Shown here: positions 24,723 through 33,877 of the stretch, piece by piece
Numbering within the stretch: position 1 is the stretch's first letter
Layout of the letters: every line of letters starts with the position of its first letter
From: Bacteroidaceae bacterium
GTDB lineage: Bacteria; Bacteroidota; Bacteroidia; Bacteroidales; Bacteroidaceae
Length of the DNA: 64,000 bases
Direction of reading: 5' to 3'
Assembly (NCBI GenBank): GCA_902362375.1
Contig: CABIVS010000009.1
Span: forward strand, 198,897 to 262,896
Notes under the pieces: model-generated
Told to the model about the DNA's origin: nothing
Database searches by the model: none
The model's input: only the letters and a program-made list of their open reading frames with translations
Program-made: the position numbers and the translations under genes

Positions 24723-25613
24723 ATGTCTTCAGACAAATCCAACCAGTTGCTTATCCGTGAGGCTATCCGCAAGATAGCCTTGGGACGGAGTATGGAGCGT
24801 ATCAATCTGGCTCCCGGAGGCATGTCCGGTATCGGTACGGCCCGCATGATACACGGCTATGTCGCCAAGATACACGACAACCCCTCGGACGAGGAGTTTT
24901 CCGACTACGGCGGTACCATTGATGTCGGCGAGTACCCGGACGAGACGGCCTCCGCCGAACCTGTTATCCATAAAGGCGTGTTGCTCTCGGCCGCCACCAA
25001 CAGCGAAGGCGGCTTCCTGATCGTCCCCGCACTTTTTTCCGACGTGACCATCTTCATGGATGCCGCCACCCGTTATGCCTATGTGGTTAACTTCTCCCAT
25101 GTGGATATCCTGCGGCTCAATGCCCGCACGGAAACCGTCATCGGCGTGACCGAAATGGAGGAACTGGATCCGGAAAACGACTCTTCCCCGGACTACGACG
25201 AACTGGAAACCACCGGTAACGAGACCTCCACCCACTATACGCCGACGGCCGTCACAACAACCGTTAGGAATGACAAGGACAAGGAAGCGACAACCGTTAT
25301 CGATGCGGAAAGCATCACGCATACGGTGGACAAGTCTGAAGTCAGACAGACAGCAGATAAAGTGGTACAAAAGGTCAATTCCACGACCGTTGCCGTTGCC
25401 GACAACAAGGTGACGCTCGGTGACGAGAATGCCACCGAGCCGCTGGTTCTGGGTAATGAGCTTGCCCGGCTGATGCTCGACTTCCTGACGGAATGTTCGA
25501 AAATCATGACTCCCACACTGATGGGCACGATGTCGCCGATCAATATGCCGAACTTCATCTCGCTGACATCACGTATCCAGAAATTTCTTTCCAAGACCAG
25601 CTATACCAAATGA
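24723..25613 (+). CDS. Baseplate spike-region protein
   Basis: A 296-residue protein (start MSSDKSNQLLIREAIRK). The first 110 residues contain GIGTARMIHGYVAKIHDNPS, DYGGTIDVGEY and HKGVLLSAATNSEGGFLIVP, an OB-fold-like pattern seen in gpV/gp45 spike proteins. The centre has a threonine-, valine- and glutamate-rich repeat-like stretch (TTTVRNDKDKEATTVIDAE, VRQTADKVVQKVNSTTVAV), suggesting a trimeric beta-helix. It lies where the puncturing spike is expected. Its stop overlaps the next ATG (ATGA). Assignment is moderate. Confidence 0.6.
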   Translation: MSSDKSNQLLIREAIRKIALGRSMERINLAPGGMSGIGTARMIHGYVAKIHDNPSDEEFSDYGGTIDVGEYPDETASAEPVIHKGVLLSAATNSEGGFLIVPALFSDVTIFMDAATRYAYVVNFSHVDILRLNARTETVIGVTEMEELDPENDSSPDYDELETTGNETSTHYTPTAVTTTVRNDKDKEATTVIDAESITHTVDKSEVRQTADKVVQKVNSTTVAVADNKVTLGDENATEPLVLGNELARLMLDFLTECSKIMTPTLMGTMSPINMPNFISLTSRIQKFLSKTSYTK

Positions 25614-27298
25614 GCGTACAACTGCATCCCGATATAGAAACCCTCGACAAGGAGAGCCTGTGCTATTCCATCTATGCACAGCTGTACCATAACTTTTTCA
25701 ATGCCCAGCAGAAAAAGGACGACGAGCATCCTTACGGCATCGAGGAAGGCGACGAGACCAGCCTGAGACTGAAGAATACCGCTTACGGTTTTGCATCCGC
25801 CATTGCCGGAGCCGTTACGGGAGAAGGCGGTTCCGGAAGCGGTGGCTTGCTGTTGGATTACCTGAAGAAATCGGGCGGTGACATGACCGGCAAGCTCAGT
25901 GCCAATTACGGTTTCGAAGCCGGCATTGGAAACACCCGTATCCTGGAAACCTATTCGCAGGACATTACCGATCCGGAAGGTGTGGTAACTGCCATCGAGT
26001 ACGGTATCAGGATTACCGGCAACCTGAAAGTCGGGGGCGACAGCCTGCATATCGGCGGCAGGCAGTTGCTCCGTTACGACGCGGACAAGGCCACCGCTAC
26101 AATCAACGCTTCCCATATAGACTTTCTGGATGCGACGGTACATTCCAAAGGGGCATGGATTATCGGGGACGAGGATACAGGAATATCCATCTCCCCGACA
26201 CGGCTGGCCGTGGGCGGGCAGGATGTCTATCATCGTGGCAACGCCAATACGGACACGGTGGATTGGACGATGCGGGACGGCATGGTGAGACGGAATCTGA
26301 CGGTGCGAGGGAGTACGGTCATGGATGGCGGACTGAAAGCCTTGCAAGGCGTGGAACTGGGCGACAAAGGGAAATGTCTGCTTTCGTTTTCGGAAGAGGA
26401 TGTCGCGCTCGGCGGGTTCCTCTCGTTCCTGGACGGATTCGGCATCCGGATCGGAGATGTTCCCGTACTGCTCTGTACCGACAAGGACAAGATACAGTTC
26501 GGGAGTATCGGCGGTGACCTTCTTTTAGGCGGCGACCATACCCCGAAGATACGCCTGTTCTCCGGCATATCGGACGTGGACGGCGAGTGTCTGATGCTTT
26601 CCCCTTACGGAAAGGCTTGTTTTCCGGGCTCGCTGACTGTCCGCCACAACTACGGCGCCGACCTGCTCTCCTCATACCGGGTAGACACTTCCGATGAAGG
26701 TATCGTTATCCACAAGCGCTTGCGGATGGGCACAGCAGAGGGATTTATGTTCACAGGCGACAGGGAGCGCGTATCGCTTTCTTCCGAGGTAATCTACGAG
26801 GAAGAGGACGTAAGGACGGCTATCCCTCACAGCACGGATTTTTCACACCGTCCGTCCGTGAGCTGTTATGCCCCGCAGAACCGTCACAGCGAATCGTTCC
26901 ATATCCGCACCGATGCCGATTTCGTTACGGTCGCTGTTCCGTTGGAAGCAGCCGGGCATATCGGAATCCATGCGTCGCCCACCCGGATTACTGACAGAAT
27001 CCTATACTTGACAGAGGCGTTACGCCTGCAAGCGGTGGAGGACGGTATCCGGCATTACGGAAACAGCGTCTTTACCGGGTCGCTCTCTTCGGAGTTCTTT
27101 TCCCCGGGCCTTTCCGGAAGCGGATGGGCTGTCCGCCGGAACCGGACGACAGGAGGCGTCTCCGCCACATTCGACGAGGTGGTGGCCCGCCGTAAGTTCC
27201 GCGCCTATGAGTTCGAGGTCGAAAAGACTTCGGTAACCAACGGTTCCTTCTGGATCAGCGACAGCTGTTCGGGAGACACCGTGGAAAAACTGTCATAA
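25610..27298 (+). CDS. Tail/baseplate protein with T4-fibre-like repeats
   Basis: A 562-residue protein whose ATG overlaps the preceding stop. The N-terminal 90 residues (LHPDIETLDKESLCYSIYAQ) may bind the baseplate. The middle holds a GGDMTGKLSANYGFEAG element, a common tail-fibre motif, followed by repeating beta-strand units (ITGNLKVGGDSLHIGGRQLL, TRLAVGGQDVYHRGNANTDT). The last 100 residues (EEVVARRKFRAYEFEVEKTS type sequence) are typical of phage tail-tip proteins. Likely a tail-tip or short fibre protein; no close family can be named. Confidence 0.6.
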   Translation: MSVQLHPDIETLDKESLCYSIYAQLYHNFFNAQQKKDDEHPYGIEEGDETSLRLKNTAYGFASAIAGAVTGEGGSGSGGLLLDYLKKSGGDMTGKLSANYGFEAGIGNTRILETYSQDITDPEGVVTAIEYGIRITGNLKVGGDSLHIGGRQLLRYDADKATATINASHIDFLDATVHSKGAWIIGDEDTGISISPTRLAVGGQDVYHRGNANTDTVDWTMRDGMVRRNLTVRGSTVMDGGLKALQGVELGDKGKCLLSFSEEDVALGGFLSFLDGFGIRIGDVPVLLCTDKDKIQFGSIGGDLLLGGDHTPKIRLFSGISDVDGECLMLSPYGKACFPGSLTVRHNYGADLLSSYRVDTSDEGIVIHKRLRMGTAEGFMFTGDRERVSLSSEVIYEEEDVRTAIPHSTDFSHRPSVSCYAPQNRHSESFHIRTDADFVTVAVPLEAAGHIGIHASPTRITDRILYLTEALRLQAVEDGIRHYGNSVFTGSLSSEFFSPGLSGSGWAVRRNRTTGGVSATFDEVVARRKFRAYEFEVEKTSVTNGSFWISDSCSGDTVEKLS

Positions 27299-27301
27299 TC
27301 C

Positions 27302-29569
27302 ATGTCCGTATTCCGTTATCCGACATACAAGATCCGTATTGCCCCCGACTCGCAGAAGACACAGGGACTGCAAGCCGGGGATATCATCCGCAGGCAATAT
27401 GCCGAACGGGAGCGTACCGTCTATTCGCTGATGTGCGTGACAGAAACCGGAACGGAGCTTGTCGGAGACAAGGACGCCCCTTATTTCATCGGGGCATTGC
27501 TGGACGGGGACGAACCGCAGGGCGGTGAACTGCTGGACTTCGTGCGGATTACCAACCTGTTCGATACGGCACGTAGCGGCGCCTTGTACCTGACGGCTTC
27601 TGACAGCGATTCACCCTATATGGATGTCATCGACGGCATGGCGACCGAACGCTCCCTGTGCTATCCCGTCATGGACGGAGGCATGGCGGGAGTGCCGGAC
27701 AAGTCCAGGTACGCCGTTTATGGCAGCATGCTGCAAACGGAATATCTGGATGCCGATTCGGAAGCGACACGCATTGTCCGCATTATCCGCAACGCGGAAC
27801 CGGCAGGAAACGCTTCCTTCGGGCTGATGCTGACATTGGAAGAACCGGTCGGATACCCGGAGCGCCTGCTGGTATCGTTCAAGGTCAGGTCTTCCAAAAC
27901 ATCAGGTTCCGTACCGATCCGATTCGGCTATACGAACCGTGAAAAGACGGATGCGGAAGATGAAATCTCCATCGGCCGGGAATGGAAGTACAAGTTATGG
28001 GTCATCACCGTGGATTACCCGGCACAGTACAGCCGGAGCCTGTTTCTTGACCTGACATCAAGCCTGGCCTCCGAGGGGGACTGGTGCGAGGTCGCCGACC
28101 TGAACATTGTTCGTCTTGCCTCCGTATCCGCTTTCAGCGAGGCGAGCAAGGCCCGTGTGGGAAAGGTCAGCGGCATCATCGATCCGGTCTTCGGCATGTT
28201 GGATGGTTACGGGGCCTATTTCCAGAATCTCTATGCCACACGCAATGTCAATATAGCCGGCACGCTTACCGCGGGAGACGAGAACGGTTTTTCAAGCACG
28301 TTTTATGTGGGCAAAATCCACAAGAATGTCATACCCGACAGCCTGTCCTGCCGGTTCAGCCATTCGGAAGAGCTGGATGAAACATCTCCCGCCGGACTCG
28401 GGCGGTGTGTACGGATAGCCGGAGACAGTCTTCTTGGTGCGCAAAGTGCCGCCTGGCGGGAGGCTCATACAGGAGTCTGTTATTGTTTCTCAGTCTGGAT
28501 AAAAGCGGAAGATACGGCAGCCATCCGGTTCTATCAGGATGAACATCTTGTCGGTGATCGGACGGTGGCTGCCGGTAAAGGATGGGTCCGTTATAATGTC
28601 CCGTTCCTCATACGCGGGTCAGATTCCCCCGTCATGTGTCTCGGCATTGCCGCTTCCGTCCCCCTGTCGTTGTCCGCCCCTCAATTGGAGGCCGGAAGGA
28701 ACGTGACCCCCTATCAGGCGACCGATGAAGCCTTGTCCTACACGGACGATTACGGTGCCTGGTTCAATAAGGGAGGTATCGGGGGTACCATACAGAATCC
28801 CCTGTTGCGGCTGAACGAAGACGGCTCGATCGTTTCACGGGACGGTTCTTTCGTCATCCATCCGGACGGGACGGGCCATTTCGCCTCGGGACGGTTCAAG
28901 TGGGGCAAGGATACCATCGAACTGCGCGATGTGACCATCCGCTGGGAAGACCTCGATGAGGAGGCGCAGGAACTGCTCAAGCCCCGTTCCGTCTCCCTGA
29001 CAGGCGGCACGGCGTTCCATTTCAAGGACGAGCTTTCAGGCGCATGCGAGCCGGAGAATATCCCGCTTGTGGCGACCGAATACAATTTCGAGCCGGAAAG
29101 TCGGCAGTGGGAATACCTTGCCGTTGACGGCATATGGAAAGATGCCGGATGCAATGCCGCCGTATTTGAAATGACACCCCCGTTTCATGGCTGGGAAGGG
29201 CGCGACGTGCTGACCCTCCGCTACACGGCAACATACCGTAATGAAAAAATCAGTGCGACCCATACCTTTTTCAAACTTTACGACGGATCTCCCTCCTATA
29301 CTGTTTATGTGGAGTCTGAAAACGGCACGACATTCCGCAACGGAATCGTCTCGACGGTACTCCGTGCCAGGGTGTACAGGGGCGGTGAAGAGATTACATC
29401 GCTCATTCCCGACGGCAATTTCCGCTGGATACGGACGAGCCGCGATACGGAGAGTGACAGGATATGGAACGCCGCACCGCGTTACGGCAGGGAGATAGAG
29501 ATAACCGGCGGGGACGTGTGGCGCAAGGCCGTTTTCGATTGCGAAGTGGAAATAACAAATAACCGATAA
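27302..29569 (+). CDS. Large tail-tip protein with carbohydrate-binding-like domain
   Basis: A 755-residue protein following the previous gene by 3 bases. The N-terminal third is beta-rich (SVFRYPTYKIRIAPDSQKTQ). About residues 340-480 resemble a CBM4/9-like jelly roll (VCYCFSVWIKAEDTAAIRFY, VAAGKGWVRYNVPFLIRG), as in tail proteins that touch polysaccharide. A repeated fibre-type segment follows (DGSIVSRDGSFVIHPDGTGH), and the C-terminus (ATHTFFKLYDGSPSYTVYVE) is Ig-like and resembles the C-terminal part of the next gene. Adhesion or host-recognition function is inferred. Confidence 0.6.
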   Translation: MSVFRYPTYKIRIAPDSQKTQGLQAGDIIRRQYAERERTVYSLMCVTETGTELVGDKDAPYFIGALLDGDEPQGGELLDFVRITNLFDTARSGALYLTASDSDSPYMDVIDGMATERSLCYPVMDGGMAGVPDKSRYAVYGSMLQTEYLDADSEATRIVRIIRNAEPAGNASFGLMLTLEEPVGYPERLLVSFKVRSSKTSGSVPIRFGYTNREKTDAEDEISIGREWKYKLWVITVDYPAQYSRSLFLDLTSSLASEGDWCEVADLNIVRLASVSAFSEASKARVGKVSGIIDPVFGMLDGYGAYFQNLYATRNVNIAGTLTAGDENGFSSTFYVGKIHKNVIPDSLSCRFSHSEELDETSPAGLGRCVRIAGDSLLGAQSAAWREAHTGVCYCFSVWIKAEDTAAIRFYQDEHLVGDRTVAAGKGWVRYNVPFLIRGSDSPVMCLGIAASVPLSLSAPQLEAGRNVTPYQATDEALSYTDDYGAWFNKGGIGGTIQNPLLRLNEDGSIVSRDGSFVIHPDGTGHFASGRFKWGKDTIELRDVTIRWEDLDEEAQELLKPRSVSLTGGTAFHFKDELSGACEPENIPLVATEYNFEPESRQWEYLAVDGIWKDAGCNAAVFEMTPPFHGWEGRDVLTLRYTATYRNEKISATHTFFKLYDGSPSYTVYVESENGTTFRNGIVSTVLRARVYRGGEEITSLIPDGNFRWIRTSRDTESDRIWNAAPRYGREIEITGGDVWRKAVFDCEVEITNNR

Positions 29570-29575
29570 TCTATT

Positions 29576-30886
29576 ATGGCAGTAAAAGTAGCCCGCGGGC
29601 AGGTCACCATCATCGACCAGAACGACGCGGTATCGTTGCAGGCATTCATCGGCTCCTCGCAGCCCCTGACACAGGTGTACAACAGAGACAACAATGCCTA
29701 TGCCCCTTCGTGGGCGGCTTCTCCCTATCTGGTACTTACCCCTTCGCTCTTCGTCAGCGGTCAGGCGGCGACCGACCAGATCACCTCGGTAGGCAATGCC
29801 GCGACGCTTACGGCAGGCGTGAAGAGCGGCTCGGCCAAGTGGTACAAGAACGGTACGGCGATCGTCTCCGGACAGGACAGCTGCACCATCGGCGCGGCAT
29901 CGGCCAAGTATGCCCTTACCGTCAAAGCCAACCACATGACCGTTTCCGCTCCGCAAGTGCGTTATACTTTCGAGGCGGTTTACATCGACGCCAACGGGCT
30001 GGAGATTCCGTTCCGGGCGGAGATTCAGTTCACGCAGCACCTGAACGCCGGAGCGATGATCGCCGCCGTGGCGTATGCACCCGACGGCATCGTATTCAAG
30101 AACGACGAGGTGGCGACGCTCAGGGCGCATTGCGACCTGTGGCGCGGAGCCTCTATCGACACGACGAACGTCACCTACGCGTGGGGCATCAAGGATTCGG
30201 CGGTATTCGCGGGCACGACACTGACAGCTGCCGCGGCAGCCGGAGCCACGACCATAACGGTCGCTTCGGTAATGAACATGGAGGCGGGAGGCAGGATAAC
30301 CATAGGATCGGCACAGTACACCATTTCGGCAGTCAACGCCTCCACGAAGGTCGTGACGCTGACCTCCGCACTGAGTGCCGCAGCCGCATCGGGAGCCGCC
30401 GTTTCGTGTCCCTACTACAACTCCATGCTGGGTGCCGGCTGGGCATGCCTTACCTCGACCAATCCTCGGGGCGTGACGGCAGGCTGGACGACAAACGAAA
30501 TCACGATTACGGCAGATGCCGTTCTCAACTTCGAGACCTTCAAGTGCGCCATCAAGGATACGGACACCTCGGCGGGCAACGCCTCGGCGAACAAGGTCGT
30601 CTGCGACATCATCTCCTTCACGGATATGTCCGACCCCATCACGGTTGATCTGGTCAGCCAGAAGGGGTTCACCATCAAGAACAACGGCAATGACGTGGAT
30701 GCCAAAGCCGTGTTATACAGGGGCGGTGAGGAAATCGACACGGGCGGGACAGCTTATACCTATACATGGAAACTGTGGAACTCTGCCGGGACTTCCGTCG
30801 TGAAGACCTACACGGGAAAATCCATCACGGTCTCGAAAGCCGATGTGACGGGGAAAGGCGTGCTGATGTGCGAGGTATCGAAATAA
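29576..30886 (+). CDS. Ig-like-domain tail protein
   Basis: A 436-residue protein 6 bases after the previous gene. It begins MAVKVARGQVTIIDQNDAVS, which closely resembles the start of the giant fibre at 42957 (MAKILIARGQATIYVQKDG), suggesting a shared baseplate-attachment N-terminus. Two or three Ig-like/beta-sandwich units follow, with the pattern AYTYTWKLWNSAGTSVVKTY at the C-terminus and an internal hydrophobic/small repeat (TLTAAAAAGATTITVASVMN). It is the last virion gene before the leftward B12 operon. Probably an adhesin or fibre. Confidence 0.6.
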   Translation: MAVKVARGQVTIIDQNDAVSLQAFIGSSQPLTQVYNRDNNAYAPSWAASPYLVLTPSLFVSGQAATDQITSVGNAATLTAGVKSGSAKWYKNGTAIVSGQDSCTIGAASAKYALTVKANHMTVSAPQVRYTFEAVYIDANGLEIPFRAEIQFTQHLNAGAMIAAVAYAPDGIVFKNDEVATLRAHCDLWRGASIDTTNVTYAWGIKDSAVFAGTTLTAAAAAGATTITVASVMNMEAGGRITIGSAQYTISAVNASTKVVTLTSALSAAAASGAAVSCPYYNSMLGAGWACLTSTNPRGVTAGWTTNEITITADAVLNFETFKCAIKDTDTSAGNASANKVVCDIISFTDMSDPITVDLVSQKGFTIKNNGNDVDAKAVLYRGGEEIDTGGTAYTYTWKLWNSAGTSVVKTYTGKSITVSKADVTGKGVLMCEVSK

Positions 30887-30909
30887 ACGACATGTCTTAC
30901 AACGAATAC

Positions 30910-30940
30910 GAGGGTGCCAAATACTTTTTGGGACACCCTC
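30910..30940. terminator. Hairpin between tail gene and B12 operon
   Basis: GAGGGTGCCAAA pairs with TTTGG and CACCCTC (12 pairs with a 2-base bulge, 5-base loop). It separates the rightward tail gene from the convergent end of btuD and likely stops transcription from both sides. Confidence 0.65.
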
Positions 30941-30971
30941 ATTGCGTCTGACGTGTTTCCCGACAGGAAAG

Positions 30972-31736
30972 TCAGTCTCTTGGCATGGATTTCACGATCC
31001 CGCTCACGGGGTCGAATTGTACGGCGGCATTGTTGAACAGCCGCTCGATATGCCCGCTGCGGATCATTTCGGAGGTCGGCAGACAGTGAAGGACGGGCGT
31101 ATCGATAAGGGCTATTCTGTCACTCAGCGAGAGGGCTATATCCAGTTCGTGAGTGGAGAACAGAATGCATTTGCCCTCAGCATGCGCTAACCGTGCGAGC
31201 AGGGAACACAATTCGTAACGGTTGGGCATGTCAAGAAACGAGGTCGGCTCGTCCAACAGGATGACGGGCGTTTCCTGAGCCAGAGCACGGGCTATCATAA
31301 TGCGCTGGCATTCACCGTCCGACATCTTATCCATCGTGCGGCCGGCATACGCCTCCATTCCGACCGAAGAGAGCGACCGCATGACGATTTCCCTATCTTG
31401 AGGCTGCATGCGGCCGATCCAGTTGGTGTAAGGGGCGCGGCCGATAGCCACGACATCCTCGCACCGCAGGTTGGCGATGCGTGTGCGCTCGGTCGTGACA
31501 AATGCCAGTTGCCTTGCCTTCTCCGGAGTTCTCATGTTTGCGATACAATGTCCGTCGAGCAGGATTTTACCGCAATAATTATGATTCAGTCCGGCTATGG
31601 CACGGAGAAGTGTAGATTTCCCCGTGCCGTTCCTGCCAATAAGGGCAGTCAGCTGTCCTCTTTTGAAAGAGGCATCGACCTTATCGAGAAGCCTCTTCTC
31701 TGCGTAGCCTATGGAAAAATCGCACAGTTCTATCAT
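30972..31736 (-). CDS. btuD: Cobalamin ABC transporter ATPase
   Basis: A 254-residue ABC ATPase of the FecE/BtuD type. Walker A is LIGRNGTGKSTLLRAI (residue 32), the Q-loop region is LAFVTTERTRIANL, the signature is KMSDGECQRIMIARALAQ (residue 138), Walker B is PVILLDEPTSFLDM and the switch is LFSTHELD. It powers import of vitamin B12 across the inner membrane with BtuC. The start overlaps the stop of btuC by 4 bases. It is the last gene of the riboswitch operon. Assignment to B12 rather than haem or siderophore comes from the riboswitch and from btuB/btuG in the operon. Confidence 0.9.
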   Translation of the reverse strand: MIELCDFSIGYAEKRLLDKVDASFKRGQLTALIGRNGTGKSTLLRAIAGLNHNYCGKILLDGHCIANMRTPEKARQLAFVTTERTRIANLRCEDVVAIGRAPYTNWIGRMQPQDREIVMRSLSSVGMEAYAGRTMDKMSDGECQRIMIARALAQETPVILLDEPTSFLDMPNRYELCSLLARLAHAEGKCILFSTHELDIALSLSDRIALIDTPVLHCLPTSEMIRSGHIERLFNNAAVQFDPVSGIVKSMPRD

Positions 31737-32713
31737 ACCGTCATCGATTTATTGCGTAAAACCACCCATACGACTATCGGGATTCCCAGCAGTGCGGTAA
31801 TGGCATTTACGGGCAAAGTGAACATTTTGGAAACGATATCGCAAAGAAGCAATACCGCCACCCCCGAGAGAAGGGTTCCCGGCAGGAGCACGCGGTGGTC
31901 GGCCTCGCGGAAGAGCATCCGCGCGACGTGAGGCATGGCAAGACCGATGAAGCCGATCGGGCCGCAGAAAGCCGTTACCGTGCCGGCCAGCAGCGTCGTC
32001 GAGAGAAACAGCAGACCGCGCGAACGGCGGATATTCAGTCCCATCGTTACGGCATATTCCTCGCCGAAGAGCAGGAGGTTGAGCGGTTTGATCGTCCATA
32101 CGGCCAGCAGCAACCCGACGATGACCGACGGAAGGAGGATGGCGAGCTGCGGCACCGTCACGTCGCCGAGCGACCCCATCGTCCAGATGACGAACGCCTT
32201 TAACGCCTCCTCTTTGCTCAGATATTGCAATATCTGCACGACAGCGCTCACGCCTGACGAGAACATCATACCCAAAATCAATATCACCATAATGTCCTTT
32301 ATGCGGTGTCCGACGGCAGCGATTACGAGCAGCACGACGGCCGCACCCAGCCAAGCCGCTCCGGCGATGCCTATCGACGAGCCGACGCCTGCCAGCACCA
32401 CGAGCGCCACGCCGAGGCTTGCACCCGAGCTGATGCCCAGCACGTAGGGGCCGGCCAGCGGATTGCGGAACAATGTCTGCATCTGCAAGCCGCTGACCGA
32501 TAGCGCCGCCCCGGCCAGCAGAGCCACAACCGCCTTTATCAGCCGTATGTTCAGTACGATTTTCGCCGTAGTCCGCGGGCAGTCGCCGCCCGTCAGGGCC
32601 GCCCATACGTCGCCGACGGGAATGCGAACCGCGCCCACAGCCAAATCCAACAGGAAGAGGCCGACCGTAAGCACGGACAACGCGGTGAACAGGATGACGG
32701 GGCGTGAACGCAT
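31733..32713 (-). CDS. btuC: Cobalamin ABC transporter permease
   Basis: A 326-residue inner-membrane permease of the FecCD/BtuC family with about ten hydrophobic segments. Characteristic motifs are LFRNPLAGPYVLGISSGASL (residue 85) and FCGPIGFIGLAMPHVARMLF (residue 240), the latter the coupling region that contacts BtuD. The first residues MRSRPVILFTALSVLTVGLF form the first membrane helix. It starts on the base next to the stop of btuF. With BtuF and BtuD it forms the periplasm-to-cytoplasm import step. Confidence 0.92.
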   Translation of the reverse strand: MRSRPVILFTALSVLTVGLFLLDLAVGAVRIPVGDVWAALTGGDCPRTTAKIVLNIRLIKAVVALLAGAALSVSGLQMQTLFRNPLAGPYVLGISSGASLGVALVVLAGVGSSIGIAGAAWLGAAVVLLVIAAVGHRIKDIMVILILGMMFSSGVSAVVQILQYLSKEEALKAFVIWTMGSLGDVTVPQLAILLPSVIVGLLLAVWTIKPLNLLLFGEEYAVTMGLNIRRSRGLLFLSTTLLAGTVTAFCGPIGFIGLAMPHVARMLFREADHRVLLPGTLLSGVAVLLLCDIVSKMFTLPVNAITALLGIPIVVWVVLRNKSMTV

Positions 32714-33853
32714 CTATTTCAGTTGTTTGTAGTATACGAAATCTTCTTCGACCAACTCGGGGTGGAATATCTTCACGAGGTCGCGCAGAAGAAGGTCGGG
32801 ATTCACGACGGCCGATTCGTAGTAGTCGTTGCCTCCGGCGGCATTGGTGCGGGCGTTGTTGTTATAGACATAGCCGTTTCGGACGCAGCGGGTATCGGCG
32901 AACTTCGGGCAGGCGGCTTTCAGTTCGTCGAGTGTGTTCGCCATGCCGACGTTCAGCCACATATCGGCCTCCGAAGCGAGCAGGTATGCCTCCTCCAAGT
33001 CGATAGGCGTCGAAGAGTTGCCCGTGTTCTTCTTGTAGATGTAGTCGCCTCCGGCGTCGGTAATCAGCCGCACGGCATAGTTTTCCGTCGAGGGCATGAA
33101 CCACGAATCGCCGTAGGGCGTATTGAGCATGACCGACGGGGCATCGAGAACGGCACCGGACACTTTCTGTTTCAGCGCATTGTATCGGATCGGAATATCC
33201 GCGAATACCTTTTCGCCCTTCGCGCGTTTCCCGACGACCTCCGAAAGCGCCACCAGCCATTCGGCTTTGCCCAGCGGAGATTCTTCGAGATAATCGCCGA
33301 CATACATGAACGGGATGCCGAGCTCCTTGAGTTTGCTCTCCATCGCACTGGCCCCGTTCACGCCGAAAAGCAGCACAAGGTCAGGGTCGAGCGACAACAG
33401 AAGTTCATAATTGATATTTCCCTCGTAACCCACGTCGCCGATGCTGTCGCGGCGTGCCTGAATGTCGGGATTGGAGATATAGTCGAGTCCCGAAACGCCG
33501 ACCACACGTGCCGTCTCGCCGATGGCGTCGAGCATGGCGATATGGGTCGAGGACATCGCCACGATGCGCTGCGCATCCCCTTCGAGGACCTGCCCGTCGA
33601 AACCCTCGGGAACGGGTTCCCCGTTACGGGAGATGAACAACCGGGTGGTGACGCTATCCGCGCCCTGCCACGGATTCATGACGGAAACCAGCACGCTCTG
33701 TCTGCCGTCTGCTCTTTCAATCTTGAATCCCGAGGCATATTCGGGAGCGTAAAGCTGTTTGTTGAAATCGGCAAGTTGGGAACTCTTGCCACGACAGCCT
33801 GCAAATGCCAGCGCAAGCAGCACCATCAGGCTCAAATTCTTTAATACTTTCAT
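32714..33853 (-). CDS. btuF: Cobalamin-binding lipoprotein, substrate-binding protein
   Basis: A 379-residue substrate-binding protein with a lipoprotein signal (LMVLLALAFAGCRGKSSQLA; acceptor cysteine near residue 20). The residues after the cysteine are not acidic, so it should stay in the periplasm. The type III binding-protein fold is visible in RIVAMSSTHIAMLDAIGETA near residue 90 and LLLSLDPDLVLLFGVNGASA near 150. It hands B12 to BtuCD. It lies 24 bases after btuB and abuts btuC. In other settings the same family carries haem or siderophore; operon context specifies B12. Confidence 0.85.
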   Translation of the reverse strand: MKVLKNLSLMVLLALAFAGCRGKSSQLADFNKQLYAPEYASGFKIERADGRQSVLVSVMNPWQGADSVTTRLFISRNGEPVPEGFDGQVLEGDAQRIVAMSSTHIAMLDAIGETARVVGVSGLDYISNPDIQARRDSIGDVGYEGNINYELLLSLDPDLVLLFGVNGASAMESKLKELGIPFMYVGDYLEESPLGKAEWLVALSEVVGKRAKGEKVFADIPIRYNALKQKVSGAVLDAPSVMLNTPYGDSWFMPSTENYAVRLITDAGGDYIYKKNTGNSSTPIDLEEAYLLASEADMWLNVGMANTLDELKAACPKFADTRCVRNGYVYNNNARTNAAGGNDYYESAVVNPDLLLRDLVKIFHPELVEEDFVYYKQLK

Positions 33854-33877
33854 ATCATTACCTTATTTACGTTTACA

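Noticed and set aside
30892..30951. 19-residue frame spanning the hairpin after 30886
   Set aside because: It consists mostly of the terminator stem; no sign of coding.
32723..33844. 373-residue plus-strand frame opposite btuF
   Set aside because: BtuF on the minus strand has a lipoprotein signal and binding-protein motifs; the plus frame has none.
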